From Oleispira sp964022115 (GTDB taxonomy: Bacteria; Pseudomonadota; Gammaproteobacteria; Pseudomonadales; Oceanobacteraceae): a stretch of DNA of 64,000 bases. The position numbers were made by a program, and so were the translations under genes. The notes under the pieces were generated by a model. It saw only the letters and a list, made by a program, of their open reading frames with translations. It did no database searches and had not been told where the DNA came from. Positions 25,705 to 34,731 of this stretch are shown here, piece by piece. Location of the stretch: assembly GCA_964022115.1 (NCBI GenBank), contig CAXIBC010000003.1, positions 1 through 64,000 on the forward strand, in the 5' to 3' direction. The stretch's first letter is position 1, and each line of letters begins with the position of its first letter.

Positions 25705-26023
25705 TTAAAGCGGTGCGAAAACTTATGTTTTTCTTAAAATCACGAAACTTAATGCCTTGTTTTAAGAAGCATTGCTGAACGTATTTAATAAGCAAGGCTT
25801 GTTCAGGGCTATTTGAGATTAACGCATTGCTTGAATCATCTAATAGATAACATTGCAGCTTGATACTATTGGGGAAGTTACTCCAATCTAAGGTATATTC
25901 AAGCTGATCAATGCTCGCCATAGTGGTTGCTTGAGTGATGGCTTTGCGGATGCGGCCATCGAGTTTTTGGCTAACGTTTTTAATTGGCCTAGTAGTAGAT
26001 TGAGCAGATTTACGATGTTTCAT
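25682..26023 (-). CDS. Conserved hypothetical protein (113 aa)
   Basis: A basic N-terminus (MKHRKSAQSTTRPIKN) followed by an alpha/beta body with DGRIRKAITQAT, IDQLEYTLDWSNFPNS and LLIKYVQQCFLKQGIKFRDFKKNI. No signal peptide or membrane segment. I do not recognise the family with confidence. Its start overlaps the rarD end by 14 bases on the same strand, so it is co-transcribed with rarD. Confidence 0.65.
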   Translation of the reverse strand: MKHRKSAQSTTRPIKNVSQKLDGRIRKAITQATTMASIDQLEYTLDWSNFPNSIKLQCYLLDDSSNALISNSPEQALLIKYVQQCFLKQGIKFRDFKKNISFRTALTQSNPSV

Positions 26024-26933
26024 GAGCTTGCTTACGCGAGTGAGTTAATGAATCCCAGCTGAAAATAATTAATCCTATCCAGATGCAGCTAAAGGTAATG
26101 CCTTCTTCGAGGCTTAATGATTCGCCGTAAAACTGCACCGCAAGGATAAACATTAAGCTAGGACCTATGTATTGAATAAAACCTATGGTGGTATATTGCA
26201 AGCGTTTAGTCGCGGCGGTAAAAAACAATAAAGGTAAGGTCGTCACCACCCCAGAGCTGATGAGCAGTAGGTTGGTATTAAGTGAATTTAAACCTAAATT
26301 GGAGGTGGCCGTGGCATCCATAATAAACCAATAGCCGAGCGCCACAGGTAATAATATCAATGCTTCAATGGTTAACCCAGGAATAGATTCTATGTGGGTT
26401 CGTTTATGTAATAAACCATACAAGGCAAAGGATGTTGCTAGGATTAAAGCGATAACAGGAATTGAACCAAAGCTAATCAGCTGTATTAATACACCGCTTA
26501 GCGCCAATGCGACCGCAAGCCCTTGACGTTTCCGTAAACGCTCCCCTAAGAATAAGTACCCCATTAAAACGTTAAATATTGGGTTTATATAATATCCAAG
26601 GCTAGCATCCAGCATATGGTTATTATTAATTGACCAGATGAATATTCCCCAATTTAACCCTAACAAGCTCGCACTCAGACCCAGTAGAGCGAGCTGTTTG
26701 GGCTGCTTTAAAATAGCCATAACTTTAGTAAGCTGTTTGCCAAATACGCATACTAGGATTAAAAAAATCACTGACCATACAATACGCTGAGCTAAAATTT
26801 CGGCCGCGTCTATATAAATTAAGAGTTTGAAATAGATAGGTGCAAGCCCCCAAAGGGTAAAGGCGGCGAGGGCGAATAATAGCCCTATCTTTTGTTGTTG
26901 AGATTGCATATCGAGTTGCTGACTGATTACCAA
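26010..26933 (-). CDS. rarD: RarD-family EamA transporter
   Basis: Drug/metabolite-superfamily permease of ten predicted transmembrane helices. The RarD hallmark is LFALAAFTLWGLAPIYFKLL near the start; further family segments are ILAQRIVWSVIFL, LLGLNWGIFIWSINNNHMLDASLGYYINPIFNVLMG (parts) and QYIGPSLMFILAV. It has 307 residues from the first ATG; an in-frame ATG at 26909 is equally possible. Substrate unknown despite the chloramphenicol-resistance name. Confidence 0.9.
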   Translation of the reverse strand: MVISQQLDMQSQQQKIGLLFALAAFTLWGLAPIYFKLLIYIDAAEILAQRIVWSVIFLILVCVFGKQLTKVMAILKQPKQLALLGLSASLLGLNWGIFIWSINNNHMLDASLGYYINPIFNVLMGYLFLGERLRKRQGLAVALALSGVLIQLISFGSIPVIALILATSFALYGLLHKRTHIESIPGLTIEALILLPVALGYWFIMDATATSNLGLNSLNTNLLLISSGVVTTLPLLFFTAATKRLQYTTIGFIQYIGPSLMFILAVQFYGESLSLEEGITFSCIWIGLIIFSWDSLTHSRKQAHETS

Positions 26934-27077
26934 ATAAGAAGGCGCGATATTACCACTTATGAGATAAAAGGGATAAAATTGATTTCAATAAGGCAGCCTG
27001 AGTGACCTAGTATTTCTTAAACAAGTGTTGTTCGTTATACTGCGAAGGTGTAAATAACTGTGGAATAATAATTCGCT

Positions 27078-27971
27078 GTGAAACAACCCAACTTAGTATG
27101 TATTGGTGGAGGGCACGGTTTAGGTCGCCTGCTGGTCTCATTACGAGATGCGGGGCAACACCTCAGTGGTATTGTTGCGACGACCGATGAAGGTGGCTCA
27201 ACCGGGCGGCTGCGCGAAGAAGCTGAAACCATTGCTTGGGGCGATTTACGCAACTGCCTTTCTCAGTTATGTACCCTCGATGGCATAGGGCAGTCATTGT
27301 TTGAATATCGTTTTCAAACACAAGGGGATTTGGATGGGCATAACCTTGGTAATCTAGTACTTTTTGCTTTAGATCAGCTCTCTGTTCGCCCTACCGATGC
27401 GATTCGTATTATGAGGGATATGCTGAGTATTCAATCCCACTTATACCCCATGGCTGACCAGCCAACGACCTTAATGGCGAAGACAGTAGCGCCTGTCGGT
27501 GAAGAGGGGAATATTCTAGTCGGTGAATTATCGATTGATGATAGCGACGAAGATATCGATTATTTATACCTAGATCCAGAGGTTAATGCCGAGCATGAAG
27601 TACTGGCGACAATCGCACAAGCGGACGCCATTATATTAAGTGCAGGTAGTTTTATGACCAGTATTATGCCATCACTGCTGGTGGATAATATTTTGCAGGC
27701 CATTAATAACAGTAAGGCCCCCTTGATTTTAGTGGTGAATATTAAAGAGGAAGTATTGGGAGGGGGGATTAAGCTCACCTTTGCTAAGCAAATGAGCTTG
27801 CTTAAAAAAACCGGCATCCGGGATTTAGATCACATTTTATGGCCGGCTAATCGAGACCTTTCTGTGGAGGAGTTTAATAAATATCCTATTACTCAAGTGG
27901 ATATGAAACCCTGTGATCGTGGCCTGCATAATGAGCAGGTTTTGAAAGCCGCAATTTTCGACTTGCTGTAG
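27078..27971 (+). CDS. yvcK: YvcK/CofD-like protein (gluconeogenesis factor family)
   Basis: A 297-residue protein of the CofD-like fold. The N-terminus CIGGGHGLGRLL is the nucleotide-sugar-binding glycine loop; TTDEGGSTGRLR and GDLRNCLSQL are the family signatures, with GHNLGNLVLFAL next. In Bacillus YvcK binds UDP-sugars and affects cell shape and carbon use; in E. coli the equivalent is YbhK. It starts with GTG at 27078. It is transcribed alone, divergent from rarD, and ends 15 bases from the convergent GST gene. Confidence 0.88.
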   Translation: MKQPNLVCIGGGHGLGRLLVSLRDAGQHLSGIVATTDEGGSTGRLREEAETIAWGDLRNCLSQLCTLDGIGQSLFEYRFQTQGDLDGHNLGNLVLFALDQLSVRPTDAIRIMRDMLSIQSHLYPMADQPTTLMAKTVAPVGEEGNILVGELSIDDSDEDIDYLYLDPEVNAEHEVLATIAQADAIILSAGSFMTSIMPSLLVDNILQAINNSKAPLILVVNIKEEVLGGGIKLTFAKQMSLLKKTGIRDLDHILWPANRDLSVEEFNKYPITQVDMKPCDRGLHNEQVLKAAIFDLL

Positions 27972-27986
27972 CTCTTTCGGTCTACT

Positions 27987-28706
27987 CTAATCTTGGCCAA
28001 ATACCATGGCTGCATGAGTATCCAGCCATAGCGGATACTTATCCATTGCCTTGGCATACAAGCGCGTTTGCATCTGTTGCTCAATCCAATAGCGAAGTAA
28101 TGGATAAGGCGCTTGTTTAAACCAAGCTTTATTAACTCTCGAAAACTGGCGTACAAAAGGAATGAGGGCGTAGTCGATAAGGCCAGGCTTTGTACCAACA
28201 AAATTCCCCTTGGCTAATCTTTGCTCTAATTCGGCAATGAATAGCTCACACTTTTGGCGCTCTGCTATTTCGCTGCCGGTGCGAAAGCGTTTTGACTTTT
28301 TATAAATTTCTAATTGAGGTTTAAATTCTTTGTCGTTGCGTCTAACAAGCTCAAGCATTTCTTCAAGGTCATCAGGGCAGTCTTTGTGTAATAAATCTTC
28401 AGGATCATTTTGTTGCAGTGCCCATAGCATAATATCCAAACTCTCGTCGATCACTTTTGACCCTGTTGAATACTGACCATCCGCATCGGGAAATACTAAT
28501 ACGGGTACCGTGCCTTTAGGAGATACTTGCAGCATCTCTTCAGGTTTGTTTTTCATGGTAATGGCGCGCAGCATGACACGCTGGTGCGCCATTAATAATC
28601 CCATGCGGGCTCGCATAGCATAAGGGCAGTGTTGCAACGAATACAAGGCGGGTAATTTATGACCCTGGGGCTTTTTATCCATCAGCGTATTCGTCATATA
28701 TTCCAA
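27987..28706 (-). CDS. Glutathione S-transferase-like protein
   Basis: An N-terminal thioredoxin-like domain with the CPYAMRAR motif, KGTVPVL (cis-proline) and the glutathione-site Glu-Ser in VIDESLDI, followed by an all-helical C-terminal domain. The CPYA motif resembles glutaredoxin 2 and omega-type GSTs, so it may act as a thiol reductase rather than a classical transferase. 239 residues; the first Met (MEYMTN) or Met4 could be the start. It lies two bases downstream of the U32 gene on the same strand and is probably co-transcribed. Confidence 0.8.
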   Translation of the reverse strand: MEYMTNTLMDKKPQGHKLPALYSLQHCPYAMRARMGLLMAHQRVMLRAITMKNKPEEMLQVSPKGTVPVLVFPDADGQYSTGSKVIDESLDIMLWALQQNDPEDLLHKDCPDDLEEMLELVRRNDKEFKPQLEIYKKSKRFRTGSEIAERQKCELFIAELEQRLAKGNFVGTKPGLIDYALIPFVRQFSRVNKAWFKQAPYPLLRYWIEQQMQTRLYAKAMDKYPLWLDTHAAMVFGQD

Positions 28707-28708
28707 TA

Positions 28709-30958
28709 CTATAGACCTTGACGGTATTGAGCGTTGGTTGAAAGGGTCACCATTTCATTCAAATGCGCCGCGGCTTCTTTTTCACCCTTAATGAGCTGTT
28801 CAAAGTGTTGCAGCAATTGCGCCTTGTCTTCAACCGCAGTATCCCCCGACCCTATATTGGTAAGGTCGATAAAGAATTCATCAAATAAATCGCTAAGATC
28901 ATTAACAATATCTAAATTCAGAAATTGTTCGTCGTTATAGATGCTAGGGTAGCCGCCTTTTTGCTTGTCGATAGAGTATTTAACGCCTCTAACACTTTTA
29001 ATCGTGGTGGCTTTTTCACACTTCAGCATACAGCCATCTTCAATGCTTGGTTTTTTACAGCCTACGGTTGGCTGGAAGAAACATTGGCGGCTTGTCATCA
29101 TGAGTATCGGGTGATAAATGCTGTAATACAGTTTGAAATTATCTGGGCGTGCAATGTTTCTTAATTGCAGGCGATTAATTTCATTGGACATGAATGCACC
29201 AGCGCAATTCAATTCTTCTTTTAAGGTTAATAATGCGTAAGAGTTAGTGGTATTTAAAAATGGCCCAGCAACCCATTCAATACCCATCTCATAAGCTTTA
29301 AACGCGATACCGGTATTGTTGCTGACGATGCGCTTAGGTTTAACCTGCTCTAAAATTTCAACCGCTTCTAAATAATCTTTGCCGATTAATACTGCAGGGA
29401 ACCAAGGGATTAATCTTGGGTTGGCCTTTAATAAGTCGATGTGTTTTGTACAGCCCTTTTTTAGGCTTTCGGGTATTTTGAAATACACATCAGCGTCGGT
29501 TGAGTCGCATAGGTGTATATCTTTTTCATCGGCAATTAGAATCGATAGGGAAGGTTTTCCTGATGATTTATTCGTCTTGTCGAGGGCGGGTACATCAACA
29601 TTAGGCACTCGCTCAATAGAATTGTTGAGCAAAAATGCCAGCTGGTTTTTAAGCGCGGTTAATTCTTTAAATGGAATGCTTAAACCTGTTTCATAATTCG
29701 CGTATGAATACTCAGTAAGGTTGAATTCTTCATTATCAAAACTTTTAAAACGTTTGCTTAATGTTTTTTCATCCAGCTCGGATTTTCCGGCGCGGGTTAA
29801 TAGCGATTCAGATTGAAGGTTAATGACCTTGTCATCATCGCCAACGATTGCGGTAATCGTCAGTGGGGTATTGGTGGAGCCTGAGAATTCAAGTTTAAGG
29901 GGCAGTTTAGCCGTACTTAAATATTGTATCTTGTCTCTTAATTCAGCGCCAAGTTGATTCTTTTCGAGGTAAAGTTCATCTTTCACTTCTTGAATCTGCA
30001 CCACAGAAATTGCGTCGCTCTTGTTAACCGCATGCTCTACACTGTAATCCCTAGGGTTATCAATGAACATGTCTTTGGTTAAGTTGCCTTGCAAAAACGA
30101 GTTGGTAAAGTCGCGGTTAAATACCTTATGCAGATTAGAATCATCGGCTAATAATTTACCGGTTTCTACAAATTCATTTATACCCTTACGCCAGGTATCG
30201 ACTACGGTATAGACATAGTGTGCGCCTTTGATTCGGCCTTCGATTTTTAGTGAATCAACCCCGGCGTCGACCAATTCAGGTAAATCAAAATAGGCTGAAT
30301 TGTCTTTTAAATTAAGTGGGTATTTATTGCCTGTGGCGGTGACTTCATATTCTTCACGACAGGCTTGGCTGCAGCGACCTCGGTTACCTGAATTACCAAC
30401 ACTGACCGAGCTGGAATAACATTGGCCAGAGAAAGCAATACACAAAGCCCCATGAACAAAAACTTCGGTTAACATGCCTAGGTCATGAGACAGCTTAGTC
30501 AGGGATTTAATTTCACCCAGATTCAGCTCCCGCGACAAGTTAACCCGAGAAGCCCCAATTTTATTCAAAAAGTGCAGCTGACCTTCGTTATGGGTAGTTA
30601 ATTGTGTTGAGGCGTGTATGTCTAAGGTAGGGAAGTGCTTTTTGACTAGGTTAAACATACCAAGGTCTTGCACAATAATGCCATCAATGCCGCTATTGAC
30701 TAGCTTGTTTAACAGCTTAATCATAGTCGGCAGCTCTTGCTCCAGAATCACCACGTTTAGGGTTAAGAAAACCTCGCAGTCGTATTTATGGGCTAAGCGT
30801 ATAATGCCAGTTAAGTCATCATAGGAAAGATTGGCAGCTCTATTGCGGGCATTAAAGGTATCTAGGCCGCAATAAACAGCGTTGGCACCGGCGACAACCG
30901 CCGCTTTAATGGCTTCGACATCACCACCTGGTGCTAATAATTCAATCTTTCTGCTCAT
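28709..30958 (-). CDS. U32 family protein (RlhA-like rRNA hydroxylation family)
   Basis: The U32 'peptidase' family includes RlhA (23S rRNA C2501 hydroxylation), TrhP and UbiU/V, now regarded as iron-sulfur hydroxylation proteins rather than proteases. The N-terminal part has IELLAPGGDVEAI, NAVYCGL, HASTQLTTHN and the core cysteine cluster HGALCIAFSGQC...RGRCSQACREEY. At about 749 residues it is longer than E. coli RlhA (about 650) and has a second C-terminal cysteine cluster (RQCFFQPTVGCKK, DGCMLKCEK). ATG 30958 (MSRKIELL) is preferred to a GTG three codons earlier. A GST-like gene follows. Confidence 0.8.
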   Translation of the reverse strand: MSRKIELLAPGGDVEAIKAAVVAGANAVYCGLDTFNARNRAANLSYDDLTGIIRLAHKYDCEVFLTLNVVILEQELPTMIKLLNKLVNSGIDGIIVQDLGMFNLVKKHFPTLDIHASTQLTTHNEGQLHFLNKIGASRVNLSRELNLGEIKSLTKLSHDLGMLTEVFVHGALCIAFSGQCYSSSVSVGNSGNRGRCSQACREEYEVTATGNKYPLNLKDNSAYFDLPELVDAGVDSLKIEGRIKGAHYVYTVVDTWRKGINEFVETGKLLADDSNLHKVFNRDFTNSFLQGNLTKDMFIDNPRDYSVEHAVNKSDAISVVQIQEVKDELYLEKNQLGAELRDKIQYLSTAKLPLKLEFSGSTNTPLTITAIVGDDDKVINLQSESLLTRAGKSELDEKTLSKRFKSFDNEEFNLTEYSYANYETGLSIPFKELTALKNQLAFLLNNSIERVPNVDVPALDKTNKSSGKPSLSILIADEKDIHLCDSTDADVYFKIPESLKKGCTKHIDLLKANPRLIPWFPAVLIGKDYLEAVEILEQVKPKRIVSNNTGIAFKAYEMGIEWVAGPFLNTTNSYALLTLKEELNCAGAFMSNEINRLQLRNIARPDNFKLYYSIYHPILMMTSRQCFFQPTVGCKKPSIEDGCMLKCEKATTIKSVRGVKYSIDKQKGGYPSIYNDEQFLNLDIVNDLSDLFDEFFIDLTNIGSGDTAVEDKAQLLQHFEQLIKGEKEAAAHLNEMVTLSTNAQYRQGL

Positions 30959-31060
30959 CTGACCCACTGCTTTTATAACATCTAATTTTAACCGGCGATT
31001 CTAGCGGTATCTGCACCTGATTGCTATAAGCGCTCTGACATTACCGTATGTTAGGGGCAT

Positions 31061-31086
31061 AAAAAAAGGCTGCAGAAGCAGCCTTT
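31061..31086 (-). terminator. Rho-independent terminator of the HU-like gene
   Basis: On the minus strand AAAGGCTGC pairs with GCAGCCTTT around a TTCT loop (31065-31073 and 31078-31086), followed by a T-run. It lies about 20 bases beyond the stop. Confidence 0.88.
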
Positions 31087-31106
31087 GGGTCTAACTAGAG
31101 AAAGGT

Positions 31107-31517
31107 TTAAAGCGCCATGTCTTTTAGCTTTTTCAACGGCAGAACTTTTACCTTGGTGCTTGCTGGCTTAGCCGCAACATCCATGAGTTCCCCAGGCTTG
31201 AATGGGTTAGGTACGTTTTTTCGCGCTTTTTGAGCAGGCTTTTTAACCGTTTTGATCTTCAATAGACCCGGTAGTGTGAATTCGCCAACCGCACGTTTCT
31301 TAACGTGACGTTCAATGATGTCGCCGAGCTCGTTAAGGACGTTAGCAACGTCTTTTTTACTCAACTCTGTTTTATCAACCAATTCATTGATTAATTGAGT
31401 TTTAGTGAACTTTTCTTTTACTGCGGTTAATTTTTTAACCGGCGCGGCTGCAACTTTTTTTGCAGGGGCTTTTTTAGCCGGTGCTTTTTTAGCAGCAGGT
31501 TTTTTCTTGGCAGCCAT
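31107..31517 (-). CDS. HU-family DNA-binding protein with basic Ala/Lys/Pro tail
   Basis: 136 residues. The first 30 are a tail of KKAPAK-type repeats like histone H1 or algal-type HC proteins. The rest is an HU/IHF fold: FTKTQLINELVDKTELSKKDVANVLNEL (dimerisation helices) then the arm LPGLLKIKTVKKPAQKARKNVPNPFKPGE. It probably compacts DNA or bridges DNA and RNA. Tail-carrying HU proteins occur in Pseudomonas relatives. AAGGAA precedes the ATG on the minus strand; it has its own terminator, so it is monocistronic. Confidence 0.88.
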   Translation of the reverse strand: MAAKKKPAAKKAPAKKAPAKKVAAAPVKKLTAVKEKFTKTQLINELVDKTELSKKDVANVLNELGDIIERHVKKRAVGEFTLPGLLKIKTVKKPAQKARKNVPNPFKPGELMDVAAKPASTKVKVLPLKKLKDMAL

Positions 31518-31633
31518 GTTAATTCCTTTCAGGGTAAATAAAATAAGTTAAGCGACAGTGTAATCGATACAAAACTGTGTAATAGATACAAGGAGGCGCT
31601 TTGTATCTCGCTTATAAGCTCTATTTTTAAAGC

Positions 31634-31670
31634 AAAAAAATAGGGCATGCAAGTGCAAAACCCTATTTTA
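31634..31670 (-). terminator. Terminator of the SDR gene
   Basis: AAAATAGGG and CCCTATTTT (31637-31645 and 31661-31669) form a 9-bp stem with a 15-base loop. On the minus strand a run of T follows, so it ends the SDR transcript; T residues on the plus side make weak bidirectional action possible. Confidence 0.75.
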
Positions 31671-31707
31671 ATAGTGTTTTTATCAAAAACGTTTGAATAA
31701 TGTTGAA

Positions 31708-32526
31708 TTAACCGGCTAATTTCATCAAGGCGGCGAAGATATTCGTATATTTCTCGGGGAATAAGCGTTGAATGCGGTCCATGAATTTTGCATCTTGGCC
31801 AATTAATATACGGCGTTTATTTTTTCGGATACCGTTTAAAATGGTCTGCGCGGCTTGTTTGGGGGTCGTGCGGGCGATCTTGTTGAACTCTTCAATTTGT
31901 TGCTTGTGTGTTTGTTCGCCCACCATAGAGGTATGCATGCGGCCATTAACAACGATGTTGGTTTTAATGCCACCTGGGTGAACACAACTAACAAATAGCT
32001 TGCTGCCTTTCACTTCTTGGCGCAACGATTCGGTAAAGCCACGCACGGCAAATTTGGCGGCGTTGTATTGCGCTTGAGTAGGCAGCGCTATAATGCCGAA
32101 TATGCTGGATACATTTATAATCGCGGCCTCTGGGCGGCTAAGCATGTGCGGTAAAAAGCTTTTAGTGCCATAAACTACGCCCCAAAAATTAATGTTCATC
32201 AACCACTCAAAGTCGTCATAACTGCAATCCTTCACGGTTTGAGCGAGGGCGACACCGGCATTATTAAACAATAAATCGGCGTGACCAAACTCGTTAATGA
32301 CCTGTTGCGAGTACGCTTCGAAGGCGCTTCGGTCGGCCACATCAAGCTGTGTAATCAATACCTTGCCATGGCCGGTTAAGCTCGCGTGGGTTTCTTCTAG
32401 GGCGGGCAAATTAACATCGGAGAGTGCGAGTAGGGCACCTTCTTCGCTGAGCTGTTGCGCGAGCGCGCGACCAATTCCTGAACCTGCACCGGTAATGACG
32501 GCCACTTTATTAGCGAATGATTTCAT
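31708..32526 (-). CDS. Short-chain dehydrogenase/reductase
   Basis: Classical SDR of 272 residues. The NAD(P)-binding GAGSGIGRAL is near residue 13, NNAGVAL follows, the catalytic Ser is in NVSSIFG, and the Tyr-Lys pair is in QYNAAKF. An Asp after the second strand (LSDVNL) suggests NAD preference. The C-terminal extension (RRILIGQDAKFMDRIQRLFP) is like SDRs of lipid metabolism in marine bacteria. Substrate unknown. It has its own terminator. Confidence 0.88.
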   Translation of the reverse strand: MKSFANKVAVITGAGSGIGRALAQQLSEEGALLALSDVNLPALEETHASLTGHGKVLITQLDVADRSAFEAYSQQVINEFGHADLLFNNAGVALAQTVKDCSYDDFEWLMNINFWGVVYGTKSFLPHMLSRPEAAIINVSSIFGIIALPTQAQYNAAKFAVRGFTESLRQEVKGSKLFVSCVHPGGIKTNIVVNGRMHTSMVGEQTHKQQIEEFNKIARTTPKQAAQTILNGIRKNKRRILIGQDAKFMDRIQRLFPEKYTNIFAALMKLAG

Positions 32527-32692
32527 GGATATGCCTTAATATTGATTATTATTATTCAAAAGTATCTTGGATAAAGCCAAGATTACCCCAGTGAGCATCC
32601 TCAGCAAGGTGCATTTAGGCCGTAAAATCGACATTTTTTATCAAACTCCTACAAACTTGGCCAACAAGTGTCGGCAAGCGCGTTAAAATCGG

Positions 32693-32698
32693 TATAAT
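32693..32698 (+). promoter_or_regulatory. Candidate -10 element of aspS
   Basis: A perfect TATAAT lies 62 bases before the aspS ATG. No good -35 hexamer is present at 16-18 bases, so the promoter may rely on an activator or other contacts. Confidence 0.4.
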
Positions 32699-32759
32699 GC
32701 TCGGCTTTAAATATTTTAATATCCAACTATCTCTTTATCTAATACATAGGATTTAAGTA

Positions 32760-34532
32760 ATGCGCACTCACTATTGTGGTGATATCAACGAAACCTCGAT
32801 TGACGATACCGTCACTTTTTGTGGCTGGGTTCACCGCCGCCGTGACCACGGTGGGGTAATTTTCTTAGATGTCCGTGACCGTGAAGGTCTAGTACAGGTT
32901 GTTTTTGATCCAGATACTATTGAAGCCTTTAATATTGCTGATAGCGTTCGTTCAGAATTTGTTGTGCAAATTGTTGGTCGTGTCCGTGGTCGTCCTGAAG
33001 GAGCGATAAATGAAGGCATGCGTACGGGTAAGATTGAGGTCTTGGGTAAAGAGATCACTATCTTAAACAAAGCACAGACACCGCCATTCCCACTCGATGG
33101 ATATACCGATGTCGGCGAAGATATTCGTCTTAAGTATCGTTATATGGATATGCGTCGCCCTGAAATGCAAGAGAAAATGCGTTTCCGCTCAAGAGTAAGC
33201 TCTACCTTGCGTCGCTATTTAGAAGAAAACGGTTTCTTAGATATCGAAACCCCTATCTTGACTCGAGCGACTCCAGAAGGCGCCCGTGATTATCTAGTAC
33301 CTTCGCGTACCCATGAACATAGCTTCTTTGCTTTGCCTCAGTCGCCACAGTTATTTAAGCAGTTATTGATGGTCTCTGGTTTTGATCGTTATTACCAGAT
33401 TGCTAAGTGTTTCCGCGATGAAGATTTGCGCGCTGACCGTCAGCCTGAATTTACTCAGATTGATATCGAAGCCTCATTTATCGACGAAGAAGAAATCATG
33501 GACCTGACTCAGGGTATGATTACTGAGTTGTTCGAAAAAGAATTGAAAGTGAAGCTGGGTGATTTCCCACGCATGCCTTATGCCGAAGCTATGTCTAAGT
33601 ACGGTAGCGATAAGCCAGACTTGCGTATTCCACTGCAGCTAGTTGATGTTGCTGAATTCTTACAAGACATCGAATTTAAAGTATTCGCGGCCCCTGCTAA
33701 AGATCCTAAAGGTCGTGTTGCGGCTTTACGCGTTCCTGGTGGCGCTGAAATCAGCCGTAAGCAGATCGATGCGTATACTAAATACGTGAGTATTTATGGT
33801 GCTAAAGGTTTAGCTTGGATTAAAGTTAATGAAATTGAGAAGGGTGTAGAAGGTTTACAGTCTCCTATCATTAAGTTTATCGGTGATGATAATACCATGG
33901 CGATCATGGAGAAGTTGGGCGCGCAAAACGGCGACATCATCTTCTTTGGCGCGGATAAAGAAGTGATCGTAAACGAAGCCCTCGGTGCGCTACGTTGTAA
34001 GATCGGTGAAGACTTAAATCTTTATACCTGCGATTGGGCACCAATGTGGGTAGTTGACTTCCCAATGTTCGAAGAAACTAAGGATGGTGGCATTACGGCA
34101 ATTCACCACCCATTCACGGCGCCTTCGTGCAGCCCTGAAGAATTGAAAGCGAACCCACTAACGGCCTTATCTCGTGCCTACGATATGGTATTGAATGGCT
34201 GTGAGTTAGGGGGTGGTTCTATCCGTATTCACGATCAAGCGATGCAAGAAACGGTATTTGAAATTTTGGGCATCAGTGAAGAAGAGCAGCAAGAGAAGTT
34301 TGGCTTCTTATTAGACGGCCTTAAGTTCGGTGCGCCACCCCATGGCGGTTTGGCATTTGGCTTGGACCGCTTAGTGATGTTGCTAACGGGTTCTACTTCG
34401 ATTCGTGAAGTGATTGCGTTCCCGAAAACTCAATCGGCGGCCTGTGCAATGACCCATGCCCCAGGTGTGGTAGGTAATGCTCAGTTACGTGAATTGAACA
34501 TTAAACTGCGTGAAAAGCCTAAAACTGAATAA
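32760..34532 (+). CDS. aspS: Aspartyl-tRNA synthetase (probably non-discriminating)
   Basis: Class II synthetase of 590 residues. OB-fold anticodon domain (FCGWVHRRRDHGG), motif 2 region (QIAKCFRDEDLRADRQPEFTQ in part), bacterial insertion domain in the middle, and motif 3 GLAFGLDRLVMLL. His30 (in RRDHGG) and Gly81 (in RPEGAIN) correspond to the two positions that make the Pseudomonas aeruginosa enzyme accept tRNA-Asn as well as tRNA-Asp; E. coli has Leu and Lys there. This predicts that Asn-tRNA is made by GatCAB in this organism. Monocistronic with a strong terminator. Confidence 0.97.
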   Translation: MRTHYCGDINETSIDDTVTFCGWVHRRRDHGGVIFLDVRDREGLVQVVFDPDTIEAFNIADSVRSEFVVQIVGRVRGRPEGAINEGMRTGKIEVLGKEITILNKAQTPPFPLDGYTDVGEDIRLKYRYMDMRRPEMQEKMRFRSRVSSTLRRYLEENGFLDIETPILTRATPEGARDYLVPSRTHEHSFFALPQSPQLFKQLLMVSGFDRYYQIAKCFRDEDLRADRQPEFTQIDIEASFIDEEEIMDLTQGMITELFEKELKVKLGDFPRMPYAEAMSKYGSDKPDLRIPLQLVDVAEFLQDIEFKVFAAPAKDPKGRVAALRVPGGAEISRKQIDAYTKYVSIYGAKGLAWIKVNEIEKGVEGLQSPIIKFIGDDNTMAIMEKLGAQNGDIIFFGADKEVIVNEALGALRCKIGEDLNLYTCDWAPMWVVDFPMFEETKDGGITAIHHPFTAPSCSPEELKANPLTALSRAYDMVLNGCELGGGSIRIHDQAMQETVFEILGISEEEQQEKFGFLLDGLKFGAPPHGGLAFGLDRLVMLLTGSTSIREVIAFPKTQSAACAMTHAPGVVGNAQLRELNIKLREKPKTE

Positions 34533-34555
34533 GTTTTAGTTGGTTTTTTATTCTA

Positions 34556-34590
34556 CAAATAAAGCCAGCTTGCTGGCTTTATTTGTTTTT
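34556..34590 (+). terminator. Rho-independent terminator after aspS
   Basis: A perfect 14-bp stem (34556-34569 with 34572-34585; core AAAGCCAGC/GCTGGCTTT) is followed by five T. Confidence 0.92.
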
Positions 34591-34594
34591 AGCT

Positions 34595-34624
34595 TTCGAT
34601 AAATTAATTTTCGACAAATTAATT
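34595..34624. repeat. 15-bp tandem repeat after the aspS terminator
   Basis: Two adjacent 15-bp units TTCGAYAAATTAATT (34595-34609, 34610-34624) differ at one base. They lie directly behind the terminator in non-coding DNA. Confidence 0.85.
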
Positions 34625-34673
34625 GTTTCATTAACACAAAAGATTCATTGGTGGGTGATTGTAAAGCAAATAT

Positions 34674-34731
34674 CTAAAACATGGATGTTTTAGCTAAGGC
34701 TACAGGGACCGTATTTACGCCGTTTTGCGGC
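34674..34731 (+). promoter_or_regulatory. Two inverted repeats in the leader of the 104-aa gene
   Basis: CTAAAACAT-GG-ATGTTTTAG (34674-34693, 9-bp arms) and GCCG-TTTTG-CGGC (34719-34731) lie 75-130 bases before the next start codon. The first could be an operator or a hairpin; together they look like a structured leader. No known riboswitch class is recognised. Confidence 0.4.
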
